64,000 bases of DNA from Pseudomonadota bacterium (GCA_023391815.1 JAEWAF010000095.1:23978-87977), one strand, 5' to 3'. Counted from the first letter of the stretch, positions 17,306 through 25,156 are shown. The notes: generated by a model not told the origin, from the letters alone. Numbers and translations are program-made.

Positions 17306-19310
17306 GGCTCTCCTCCAATATCTGGCGCACGCCCGCGGCGATCCGATTCGCATCGGGTCGATATGCGTTCTCGAGCACGGGCGTGAAGGGAACAGGAACA
17401 TCCGGCGAGGCGACGCGAGTCACGCGCACTGACGGCCAGCGCTCGGCGATGCCGGCAGCGATTTCGGCACCGACACCGCCGGTGATCGGGCCTTCTTCCA
17501 CGATCACGGCACGGCCGGTCTTGCGCACTGAAGCGCCAATCGTTTCCCAATCGATGGGCGACAGGCTGCGCACGTCGATGACTTCCGCATCGAGCTCGTC
17601 CGCCGTTTGCATCGCGTAGTGGACCATCAGCAGCCAGGCAAGCACCGTCACGTTCTTGCCTTCGCGCCGGATCGCGGCCTTACCGAGCGGCACGACATAG
17701 TCTCCGGCGGGAATGTCACTCGAAGCGTCGACCGCGCCACCTTCGGCACGCGCGCCTTTGGAGCCGTACAACAACTTGTGCTCGAACATCAGCACCGGGT
17801 TGCCGTCTCGAAGCGCGGCTTTCAACAAACCTTTGGCGTCGTATGCATTGGAGGGCGCGACCACTTTCAGGCCCGGCACGCCGGTGAAATAACGCTCCAT
17901 GTTTTGAGCGTGCTGCGAGCCGCGTCCGGTCGCGCCGACCGGTGCACGCATCACTAACGGAACACTGAGGGTTCCGCCGGACATGTAACGCAGCTTGGCC
18001 GCGTTATTGATGATCTGGTCGCTGGCCAGGAACAGGAAGTCGCCATACTGCACGTCGGCGATGGGCCGCATGCCCATCATGGCCGCCCCGGTGGCCAGAC
18101 CGAAGAATCCGAGCTCCGCGATCGGCGTGTTGATCATCCGTTCGGAGAACTTCTTCTCCAGCCCGAGCGTCACCGTGAACGCCCCGCCCCAACCTCCGGG
18201 AACCCCGATGTCTTCACCGATACAGAACACGCGCGGATCGGCCTCCATTTCTTCGGCGATCCCTTCGCGCAATGCTTCGGCGATGCCGAGACGCCGCGTT
18301 GAACCCCCTGCGCTCACGACGGGGTTCTGTACATTGAGAGCGGAGGGCCGCGGCGGCGCCTCGACAAAAACGTAATCGGTCAGGTCGCTCGCGCTCGGAT
18401 GTGGCGCGACCTTGGCTCGCTCCACACATTCGGCGAGCAGCTTCTGAATGCGCGTATTGATGAGCTCATGTTCTTCCGCGGTGATTTGAGCCTTCGCCGC
18501 GAAGCGCTCGATCGGATCGCGTTGCGCCCATGCCTCGCGCTCATCCTTGGGCTGGTAATGACACGGGTCGCGACGCGAATGCCCGGTGCGACGATAGGTC
18601 AGCAACTCGAGCAGCACCGGCCCCTGGCCGGCACGACAGTCGGCGACCGCCTTCTGCGCGGCTTCATACACGGCGAGCACATCGTTGCCGTCCACCGTTT
18701 CACCGCGGAATCCATAGGACTTCGCGCGATCGGAGATGCGCGAGTTCTTCATCACCAGATCCACGTGCGTCGACGCACCGTACAGATTGTTTTCGCAGAC
18801 CAGGATCAGCGGCAGATTCCAGATCGCCGCCATGTTGACGCCTTCATGGAACGCGCCCTCGGCAATGGCGCCGTCACCGAAGAAGGACGCCACTACATGC
18901 GGCTTGTTTTCCATCTTGAATGACAGCGCCATGCCGGCCGCCAGCGGAATGCCACCCGCCACGATGGCGATCCCGGGGACCATCCCCTTGCTCATGTTAC
19001 CGACGTGCATCGAACCGCCGCGGCCTTTACAACAACCGGTCTCGGCGCCGAACAATTCGTCCATCAACTCTTGAGGCGCGAGCCCCTTCGCAAGCGCATG
19101 CCCGTGGCCACGAAACGTCGAGGTGATCCAGTCATCCGTTGCAAGCGCTGCGCACACGCCGACGGCCGTCGCCTCTTGCCCCTGACATTGATGAATGGTC
19201 CCGGGCATGGTGCCTTCGAGGAACAGAAACTTGACCGTATCCTCGAATTCGCGGATCAGCAGCATCCGCTCGTACAGCTCCAGCAGGAACTTGCGGTCGT
19301 AACCTGACAT
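17298..19310 (-). CDS. fused ThDP-dependent dehydrogenase E1 (alpha+beta)
   Basis: A 670-residue fusion of the two E1 subunits of 2-oxoacid/acetoin dehydrogenases. The alpha part (residues ~1-320) has FRGHGHALAKG, the ThDP motif from FFGDGAIAEGAFHEG to CENN, and YRRTGHSRRDP. The beta part (~345-670) has CIGEDIG, NTPIAELGFFGLATGAAMMG and VIVEEGPITGG. It would decarboxylate or cleave an alpha-keto or alpha-hydroxyketone substrate and reductively acylate a lipoyl group. The ATG at 19310 overlaps the lipoyl-domain stop by one base (TGATG). Acetoin-type E1 (AcoA/AcoB) is the nearest resemblance, but substrate is not determinable. Confidence 0.83.
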   Translation of the reverse strand: MSGYDRKFLLELYERMLLIREFEDTVKFLFLEGTMPGTIHQCQGQEATAVGVCAALATDDWITSTFRGHGHALAKGLAPQELMDELFGAETGCCKGRGGSMHVGNMSKGMVPGIAIVAGGIPLAAGMALSFKMENKPHVVASFFGDGAIAEGAFHEGVNMAAIWNLPLILVCENNLYGASTHVDLVMKNSRISDRAKSYGFRGETVDGNDVLAVYEAAQKAVADCRAGQGPVLLELLTYRRTGHSRRDPCHYQPKDEREAWAQRDPIERFAAKAQITAEEHELINTRIQKLLAECVERAKVAPHPSASDLTDYVFVEAPPRPSALNVQNPVVSAGGSTRRLGIAEALREGIAEEMEADPRVFCIGEDIGVPGGWGGAFTVTLGLEKKFSERMINTPIAELGFFGLATGAAMMGMRPIADVQYGDFLFLASDQIINNAAKLRYMSGGTLSVPLVMRAPVGATGRGSQHAQNMERYFTGVPGLKVVAPSNAYDAKGLLKAALRDGNPVLMFEHKLLYGSKGARAEGGAVDASSDIPAGDYVVPLGKAAIRREGKNVTVLAWLLMVHYAMQTADELDAEVIDVRSLSPIDWETIGASVRKTGRAVIVEEGPITGGVGAEIAAGIAERWPSVRVTRVASPDVPVPFTPVLENAYRPDANRIAAGVRQILEESHG

Positions 19311-19552
19311 CAGCTCACCTTGATCGTCGCGATGATGGTGCCGACCGGAACTTTCTGGCCGGGCGACACATGAATGGTCTTGAGAGTGCCGTTGGCGATG
19401 CACTCCACTTCCTGAACGGCTTTGTCGGTCTCGATCTCGAGCAACGCTTGCCCACGCTTCACGGCGTCGCCCTCATTGGCGAGCCAGCGGGTGATGCCCA
19501 ACTCCACGCCGTCGTTGGTGGCGAGATCGGGCATCTTCATATTCACATCCAT
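19310..19552 (-). CDS. stand-alone biotinyl/lipoyl-domain carrier protein
   Basis: An 80-residue protein that is only a lipoyl domain, with the lipoylation loop EIETDKAVQEVE (Lys is the attachment site). The preceding hairpin MPDLATNDGVELGITRW resembles the start of E2 proteins. There is no peripheral-subunit-binding or acyltransferase domain. It would act as the swinging arm for the adjacent E1. ATG 19552 is preferred over TTG 19558; a GAGG lies about 10 nt upstream of the ATG. It overlaps the E1 start by one base. Confidence 0.8.
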   Translation of the reverse strand: MDVNMKMPDLATNDGVELGITRWLANEGDAVKRGQALLEIETDKAVQEVECIANGTLKTIHVSPGQKVPVGTIIATIKVS

Positions 19553-19554
19553 AC

Positions 19555-20508
19555 TCAACGAACCTCGGTGACAGTCAGCGGATGCTCGATCGCAAAGGCT
19601 TCGGCTTCGGCGGCGGTGAAGACCGAATCGGTCGTGCCCGCCGCTCTCGTGGCCGACGCGCCCACGGCGCTCGCGTATCGAAGGGTTTGTGGCAAATCCC
19701 AGCCTTGCAGCAGGCTGCGAATCACGCCTGAGGTGAATGCATCACCGGAGCCGGACGGATCGACCACGTTCATGCTGTAAGCACCGCAGGTCCACATCTT
19801 TCCATCTCGGGCGGCGACGGAACCGAGCCCGCCGCGAGTGACGATGACCGTATTCGCACCGGCATCGGTGAGCGCGCGCACTTGATCGAACGGATCGGAG
19901 AGCCCGGTGAAGGCACGGGCCTCATCGTCGTTCGGCAGGAACACATCGATGAGTGGCAGCAGCGATCTCAGGGCCGCCACGCCCCCTTGGCCTTCGGGAA
20001 CCACCACGTCCACGACGGTCTTGACCTTGGCTTCGCGACAGAACGCCAACAACGCCGCGAGCTTCGAGAACTCGATGCCCGGCAGAGCAAACAGGCCGCC
20101 GAGATAGAACACCTTCAGCGACGACAGCCACTGATGTGAGATCTGGTCGATGGTGAACGCGCTGTTGGCGCCGATCACATGCAGATAGCGGCGGTCCTGC
20201 CCTTCGATCAAAAGAATGATGGTGCGGCTGGTCGGATACTGATCGACACGCACCACTCGCGATGAACCGACGTCGTGTTTCGCGAATGTTTTCAACAACG
20301 CGTCGGCGGAGCCGTCGCGCCCGACACAACCGGCGAGGTCGACCGCGATGCCCTGCTTGGCCAGATCGATGGCCACATTGGCGGCACAACCGCCGGCACG
20401 CACCGGCATGTCATCGAGTGCCACCAACGATCCCGCGGGTGGCAGGGCCGCGAGCGGACCGCAGAATGTGTCTTCGACCAGAAGTCCTGCACAGCCCACG
20501 TCAGGCAT
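19555..20508 (-). CDS. PfkB-family carbohydrate kinase
   Basis: A 317-residue ribokinase-fold sugar kinase. AGGCAANVAIDLAKQG is the N-terminal PfkB motif with the substrate-binding Gly pair; DPSGSGDAFTSGV is the C-terminal motif with the catalytic Asp in an anion hole that reads GSGD instead of the usual GAGD. It would phosphorylate the imported sugar, or the ketose made by the isomerase, with ATP. It follows the class II aldolase gene by 3 nt and runs up to the lipoyl-protein gene, so it is firmly in the operon. Confidence 0.82.
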   Translation of the reverse strand: MPDVGCAGLLVEDTFCGPLAALPPAGSLVALDDMPVRAGGCAANVAIDLAKQGIAVDLAGCVGRDGSADALLKTFAKHDVGSSRVVRVDQYPTSRTIILLIEGQDRRYLHVIGANSAFTIDQISHQWLSSLKVFYLGGLFALPGIEFSKLAALLAFCREAKVKTVVDVVVPEGQGGVAALRSLLPLIDVFLPNDDEARAFTGLSDPFDQVRALTDAGANTVIVTRGGLGSVAARDGKMWTCGAYSMNVVDPSGSGDAFTSGVIRSLLQGWDLPQTLRYASAVGASATRAAGTTDSVFTAAEAEAFAIEHPLTVTEVR

Positions 20509-20511
20509 GGT

Positions 20512-21372
20512 TCACGCCCTGCCGCAGCACCCGAGAAGCTCGATGCGCTCGAGCACCGCGTCTTTCACGACGTGACGACCGATGACCATCAGGTCGGTGT
20601 CGCTGCCGTCGCCGAGCAATGCATGCGGGTTCGGCTCGGCGGTGGCCAGCGCCTCCCGGATCACTCGAAGATACTTTTGTTTCATATAGGTGCCGTAGTT
20701 GATCTTCCGGACACCCAGATGGATGGCGGCCCTGATCGAGTCGTCCTCGATGCCGGTGCCACCGTGTAACACCAGCGGCACATCGAGCGCGCGACCGACC
20801 GCTTCCAGACGACTCAAATCGAGCGGCACGCGGCCCTGCAATTTGATTTCTTCGTTGCCGACGCTGACCGCGAGCAGATCGACGCCGGTCTCCGCCACGA
20901 ACTTCGCGGCGCCTTCGGCGTAAGCGGCGGTGTCCAGATCGTCAGCTTCGAAGTCAGCTTCGACCGCGACCTGGCGGCTATGGGCCAACGCGGTGAGTCG
21001 TTTCACACGACGGGTGTAATCCTCCAGCGGCGCATGTGGATCGGCAGGCATCACCAGGTTGAACCCGGCGCCGATGGCCTGCTCGACCCAGGCATCGTTC
21101 GGACATTCATTGAATATGAAACCCACCGGCACGTCGGCTTGCTCGGCCGCCGCCTTGCCGAGCGCGGCATAAAGACGCAGTTCTTGAGCCGACGCGTTCT
21201 GGCGCTCGGCCAGCCATTCGCCATTGAAGCCGATGATGATGGGCGAGCGGGTCGCCTCGGCCGCATCGATCACCCCCTGCACGGATTCCAGGCTCCAGCT
21301 CTCGAAATAGCCGAGCGCATAGTCGTGATGGCGGGCGTGTTGCATCAGGCGATTGATCGATTCGAGCGACAT
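20512..21372 (-). CDS. class II ketose-bisphosphate aldolase homologue with altered metal site
   Basis: A 286-residue KbaY/FbaA-fold protein and the first gene of the - strand operon. Conserved parts include PVGFIF at the strand-3 end, VDLLAVSVGN, PLVLHGGTGI and INYGTYMKQKY. The usual LDHH at the catalytic loop is FNEC here (Asn88, Glu89 replacing catalytic Asp and zinc His), and the second zinc His (TAHG in KbaY) aligns with Glu175. Only His203 of LHGG remains. It may use another metal or carry out a different reaction such as isomerisation or epimerisation. The call of fold is firm; the activity is open. Confidence 0.75.
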   Translation of the reverse strand: MSLESINRLMQHARHHDYALGYFESWSLESVQGVIDAAEATRSPIIIGFNGEWLAERQNASAQELRLYAALGKAAAEQADVPVGFIFNECPNDAWVEQAIGAGFNLVMPADPHAPLEDYTRRVKRLTALAHSRQVAVEADFEADDLDTAAYAEGAAKFVAETGVDLLAVSVGNEEIKLQGRVPLDLSRLEAVGRALDVPLVLHGGTGIEDDSIRAAIHLGVRKINYGTYMKQKYLRVIREALATAEPNPHALLGDGSDTDLMVIGRHVVKDAVLERIELLGCCGRA

Positions 21373-21437
21373 GAAATGAACCCGTGATTCGGAAAGGACC
21401 GAAGGAAAACCTCTGTGAATCAGCCTCGAGCTACGAC

Positions 21438-21481
21438 TGAATTAAATTCACAAATGTTGTACTGTGTATGAACTTGATTCA
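21438..21481. promoter_or_regulatory. paired RpiR-type operator dyads
   Basis: Two related 13-bp dyads, TGAATTAAATTCA (21438-21450) and TGAACTTGATTCA (21469-21481), share the frame TGAA-N5-TTCA and match at 10 of 13 positions. Their centres are 31 bp apart, about three helical turns. They lie in the 153-base gap between the divergent aldolase homologue and the RpiR gene. The first resembles the AT-rich dyad bound by HexR, an RpiR-family regulator, from memory. Binding by the neighbouring regulator is inference. Confidence 0.55.
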
Positions 21482-21525
21482 AAACTACGCGGCCGCTGGT
21501 GCCCTGTCAAGGCTGCTCATAGAAT

Positions 21526-22419
21526 GTGCGTGTGCGGCGCAAGAACTCATCCACCAAGGCATCGACTGATACGCTCGGCGACAGCCGGCGGCCGTTGCTG
21601 ACCTATATCAAAGGGATCCTCGCGTCCCTCAATCCGACAGACCGGTTGATTGCGGACTGTGTGCTCGCCGACCCGGAGCGGGTCATCACGTCCTCGATCG
21701 CGCAGTTGAAGGACGACTGTGGGGCCAGCGTTGGCGCCATCGTGGCGTTCTGTCGTCGCGTCGGACTCACCGGCTTCGCCGAGTTCAAGATCGCGCTAGC
21801 CCGGGATCTGGCGCAGTCGGGCTTGCCGGCCGGACAAACCCAGGAAAGCGGCACGCTGCTGGAGAAGGTGTTTCAGGTTCACGCGCAAAGCCTGACCGAG
21901 ACGCTGCAGATCAATCCGCCGGCGCAGTTCGAGAAGATCGCGCAGGCCATTGATAAGAGCCGTCGGGTGGAGCTGTTCTCGATCGGCTTGTCCTATCCCG
22001 TGGCGCATACGGCGTACTGCAAATTCCTGCTGCTCGGCTTGCAGGCGTCGGCGCACTTCGACTCGCACATCCAGCTGATCGCGGCCACTCAGCTCGAGAA
22101 GGGCGATGTCGCCATCGGCATTTCGCTATCGGGCACGACGCGCGAAACGGTGGAATGCCTGGAGGTTGCCAAGGCGAAGGGCGCGACGACCATCGGCCTG
22201 ACCAACGCCATGAAGTCGCCGATCACCAGCCACAGCGATTATTGTTTGTATGCGACACCGAGCGAGATCAAATATTTCCAGGCGCCGCTCGCCTCGCGCG
22301 TCACGCAGCTGGCGTTGATCGATGCGTTGTTCGTTTTTCTGGCGCTCAAACACAAGAGCCGGACCGCGGCCAAACTGCAGGCCTCGGGCGAAGAACTGGT
22401 CAAGCGTCGGATCGAGTGA
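21526..22419 (+). CDS. MurR/RpiR-family transcriptional regulator
   Basis: A 297-residue regulator with an N-terminal RpiR helix-turn-helix (about residues 25-100; ASVGAIVAFCRRVGLTGFAEFKIAL is the recognition region, quoted in two parts: ASVGAIVAFCRRVG and LTGFAEFKIAL) and a C-terminal SIS domain (~125-265; FSIGLSYPVA and ISLSGTTRETVECLEVAKAK). SIS domains bind phosphosugars, so a sugar-phosphate intermediate of the divergent operon is the expected ligand. It begins with GTG; an ATG two bases earlier is out of frame. Divergent placement, with dyads between, indicates control of the - strand sugar operon. Confidence 0.85.
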   Translation: MRVRRKNSSTKASTDTLGDSRRPLLTYIKGILASLNPTDRLIADCVLADPERVITSSIAQLKDDCGASVGAIVAFCRRVGLTGFAEFKIALARDLAQSGLPAGQTQESGTLLEKVFQVHAQSLTETLQINPPAQFEKIAQAIDKSRRVELFSIGLSYPVAHTAYCKFLLLGLQASAHFDSHIQLIAATQLEKGDVAIGISLSGTTRETVECLEVAKAKGATTIGLTNAMKSPITSHSDYCLYATPSEIKYFQAPLASRVTQLALIDALFVFLALKHKSRTAAKLQASGEELVKRRIE

Positions 22420-22425
22420 CGGCTG

Positions 22426-23103
22426 CTATCGCTGAGAATCGTCGCGAGGACTTTGCGGCGGGTGTTGAAGCGCCTTCGGCAATTGCCAGCCCCGCTTGAT
22501 TGCCAACACGCGCAACACAAAGCAGAACGCGGCTCCACAAAGCGCCGCAGGCACCGGCGGCGCGCCGAACTGATCGCCCAATACAACGACCGTCGCGCCA
22601 CCCAACGCCGCCACCGCATACAACTCAGCACGCAACACGAGCGGAACCTGCGCCAGCAACACATCGCGAACGACGCCTCCCCCGATGCCAGTGAGCATGC
22701 CGAGCAGCGCCGCCATCACGGGATTGAGCTCGTACGCGAGCGCTTTCTGCGTGCCGGCGACTGCAAACAACGCAAGACCGGCGGCATCGAACATTCGCAC
22801 CGGATTGGCCATGCGCTCGATGGCTGCGTGCCACTTGAAAGCAATCCCACCCGCGAGCATCGATGTCGCCAGGAATCGCCAGTCGCTGATCGAAGCCGGC
22901 GGCGTGGCCCCAATCAAAACATCACGCACGATGCCGCCCGCGCAGGCGGCCGCGAACGCGAGCACCAGGACGCCAAAGATATCCAACTGCTTCCGCGCCG
23001 CCGCCGTCGCACCGGCCAGCGCAAAGACGAAAGTGCCCGCGAGGTCGAGAATCAGAACCAGAGTGCGCATGTTCGCCGCCAGGGCCGCCGTGTCGATCTC
23101 CAT
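22426..23103 (-). CDS. trimeric intracellular cation channel (TRIC/UPF0126, YicG-like) family membrane protein
   Basis: A 225-residue protein of seven hydrophobic segments built from two homologous halves of three helices. Each half carries the signature glycine-rich turn: CAGGIVRDVLIG and IGGGVVRDVLLAQVP. Bacterial TRIC homologues conduct monovalent cations, and YicG was earlier annotated as a glycine transporter domain. ATG 23103 is preferred; a TTG at 23130 would add nine residues not typical of the family. The stop is 6 nt from the rpiR stop (convergent). Confidence 0.82.
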   Translation of the reverse strand: MEIDTAALAANMRTLVLILDLAGTFVFALAGATAAARKQLDIFGVLVLAFAAACAGGIVRDVLIGATPPASISDWRFLATSMLAGGIAFKWHAAIERMANPVRMFDAAGLALFAVAGTQKALAYELNPVMAALLGMLTGIGGGVVRDVLLAQVPLVLRAELYAVAALGGATVVVLGDQFGAPPVPAALCGAAFCFVLRVLAIKRGWQLPKALQHPPQSPRDDSQR

Positions 23104-23131
23104 GCCCCACCTGCCTCCGTCGGTCCTCAAA

Positions 23132-23216
23132 TGAGGTGATTATGCCATTCAATCACCTCATTCGTTGAGGTGATTGCCGTAAGTGAGGCATAATCGCCTC
23201 ACAGGGTGAGGTGAAA
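23132..23216. repeat. cluster of TGAGGTGATT repeats in the fic promoter
   Basis: TGAGGTGATT occurs at 23132-23141 and 23166-23175, its perfect inverse AATCACCTCA at 23151-23160, a related 7-bp dyad GTGAGGC-ATAATC-GCCTCAC at 23183-23202, and TGAGGTGAAA at 23207-23216. The last copy contains the Shine-Dalgarno GAGG of the fic gene. The arrangement looks like several operator copies covering promoter and ribosome site. A candidate binder is the C-terminal winged helix of the Fic protein itself. Confidence 0.6.
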
Positions 23217-23219
23217 ACC

Positions 23220-24374
23220 ATGGCGGATCGACTCAAGTGGGTGTGGCAGCAGCAGGACTGGCCGGCTTGGCGTTTCGACGCGGCAGAGCTCGCGGCACCC
23301 CTTGCCGCCGCTCGCAAGGCGCAGGGAGAAGCGGTGGGACGGGCTCAAGTTCTTACCTCCTCGCTCGGTACCCGTGCGCAAGCAGAACTTTTGATGCTTG
23401 AGGGATTCAATACGAGCGCCATTGAAGGCGAGCGACTCGACCTCGAGGCGCTGCGCAGCTCGATCGCACGTCGCCTCGGGATCCAGCTCGAAAGTAACAA
23501 AGCCGCACCGACGCCGCGCGCCGTGGAAGGCCTGATCGATGTATTGCAGGATGCGACTCAGAATTATCAGAAGACCCTCACCGTGGATCATCTGAACGGC
23601 TGGCAGGCCGCGCTTTTTCCGACAGGGCGTTCCGGTTTGCACGAGATCCGCGTCGGACAACTGCGCGGTGACGCGCCGATGCGTATCGTCTCCGGCCCTC
23701 ATCAGCGCGAGCGCGTGCATTACGAAGCACCTCCGCCGGAGGGACTCGAAGCTCAGCTAGAAACATTCCTCGATTGGTTCAACGAAGAGTCTTTTGAGCT
23801 CGACGGACTCGTGCGCGCGGGCCTTGCCCATCTGTGGTTCGAAGTCTTGCATCCATACGAGGATGGGAATGGCTGCGTCGGTCGCGCCTTGCTGGACAGG
23901 GCGCTTGCGCAGGATGAAAAACGGCCGGTTCGACTGTATAGCCTCTCAGCGCAACTCTACAGCGAACGCCAGGAGTACTACGCCGCTCTCGAGCGGGCGT
24001 CGCGAGGCGATCTCGACGCTACCGAATGGCTGATCTTCTTCGCCCGCCAGGTTGAAGCCGCTGCTAAGTCGAGCGCAGTCGCAATCGGCAAAGTGCTGGA
24101 CAAAGCGAAGTTCTGGGTGGCGCACGGCGCGCAGCCGATGAACGATCGTCAGCGCAAAGTCGTGAATCTGTTGCTCGACGAAGGTCGCGGCGGTTTCGAA
24201 GCCGGCATGACGAACGGCAAATACGTCAGCATCGCGAAAACGAGCCCGGCCACCGCGCAGCGCGATCTCGCGAATCTGGTTCAGAAAGGAATATTGGCGC
24301 TGGTCGGTGCAGGCCGCTCGGCGCGCTACGAGATCAAGTGGGATTCATCCAGCAACGACCCGGCTAACGGGTAA
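23220..24374 (+). CDS. Fic-family protein (DUF4172-Fic-wHTH) with variant active site
   Basis: A 384-residue three-part protein. Residues ~1-75 form the DUF4172-like N-terminus (WQQQDWPAWRFD) including the inhibitory helix motif TSAIEG (Thr65, Glu69), so it is a class II self-inhibited Fic protein. The Fic core has HPYEDGNGCVGR at 211-222: the canonical GNGR arginine is Cys219 here, a CGC-to-TGC change. Residues ~315-378 form a winged helix (SPATAQRDLANLVQKG). Fic proteins AMPylate target proteins; loss of this Arg may weaken ATP use. ATG 23220 with GAGG 8 nt upstream is preferred over GTG 23211. Neighbours are unrelated, suggesting an autonomous unit. Confidence 0.82.
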   Translation: MADRLKWVWQQQDWPAWRFDAAELAAPLAAARKAQGEAVGRAQVLTSSLGTRAQAELLMLEGFNTSAIEGERLDLEALRSSIARRLGIQLESNKAAPTPRAVEGLIDVLQDATQNYQKTLTVDHLNGWQAALFPTGRSGLHEIRVGQLRGDAPMRIVSGPHQRERVHYEAPPPEGLEAQLETFLDWFNEESFELDGLVRAGLAHLWFEVLHPYEDGNGCVGRALLDRALAQDEKRPVRLYSLSAQLYSERQEYYAALERASRGDLDATEWLIFFARQVEAAAKSSAVAIGKVLDKAKFWVAHGAQPMNDRQRKVVNLLLDEGRGGFEAGMTNGKYVSIAKTSPATAQRDLANLVQKGILALVGAGRSARYEIKWDSSSNDPANG

Positions 24375-24375
24375 C

Positions 24376-25098
24376 TTATCGCTCGACTGTCGCCAATATT
24401 CCTTTGTGATCGCTGATTCCCTCCAGCACCTGGACCTGGGTCAGCCGATACTCCGGGGTCGAGAAGATCGTGTCGACCGCGAGCTCCAGCGCGCCGGCGC
24501 TGTGGAACTGAGGGTCGATCGTGGTGGTGACATCGGCGGGTAAGTGATCGATGAGCCCCAACTCGCCCGTGAACAAACCGAACATTTCTCTGCCGCGGGG
24601 CGCGTTGAAGTCGCCACATAGCACATAGTCGGGATAGGGCTGCAGTACTTGTTTGAGCCTCGCGAAGTCCGCGCGCTGCTCATCGGTCGTTTCGCCGTTC
24701 ATCGACCAGGTGAAATGCGTGGTGCCGATCTTATAGCTCCGCCCTTCGTGCAGGAGCTCGGTCATGACCACCAGCCGCCGCGGATCGTTCGGCTCCTTGA
24801 AGATACGGATGGCTGGGTCATCGGCATAGTAAGCGACGGTTTGAGCATGCACCGGCACTCGAGTAAGCACGGCCACACCCCAACTGCGCGGGCTGGTACC
24901 TCCTCCACTTCTCTCCGGCATGAGCGCGCTGATGGCGTACTTCACCTGGTAGCCACCCACCGCCGCGAGCGCCGCGCAGTCTTTCTCGAACACCTCCTGT
25001 AAACACACGATGTCGGGCACGTGCGTGGCAATCGTCTGCGCGACCCGGTCGAGGTGACGATCGTGTTCGATGTTCAGCGTCAGGAGTTTCAGCGTCAT
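24376..25098 (-). CDS. endonuclease/exonuclease/phosphatase family protein
   Basis: A 240-residue cytosolic EEP-fold phosphoesterase without a signal peptide. Family residues are visible: TLNIEHD (Asn), CLQEVF (metal Glu), THFTW, CGDFNAPRG (Asp-x-Asn) and GISDHKGILA (Asp-His). The fold covers exonuclease III, sphingomyelinases and phosphoinositide phosphatases; the small size without DNA-clamping insertions leaves the substrate open. It ends one base after the convergent fic stop. Confidence 0.8.
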   Translation of the reverse strand: MTLKLLTLNIEHDRHLDRVAQTIATHVPDIVCLQEVFEKDCAALAAVGGYQVKYAISALMPERSGGGTSPRSWGVAVLTRVPVHAQTVAYYADDPAIRIFKEPNDPRRLVVMTELLHEGRSYKIGTTHFTWSMNGETTDEQRADFARLKQVLQPYPDYVLCGDFNAPRGREMFGLFTGELGLIDHLPADVTTTIDPQFHSAGALELAVDTIFSTPEYRLTQVQVLEGISDHKGILATVER

Positions 25099-25125
25099 GT
25101 GCGTGACGGTACGCGAGGTCCGCTG

Positions 25126-25156
25126 AAAAAGAAAACGCCCCGCTCGAAGCGGGGCG
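25126..25156 (-). terminator. intrinsic terminator of nrdJab
   Basis: A 9-bp perfect GC stem, CGCCCCGCT/AGCGGGGCG with a CGA loop, is followed on the - strand by TTTTCTTTTT. It lies 75 bases after the nrdJb stop, and the rest of that gap shows nothing else. Confidence 0.85.
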
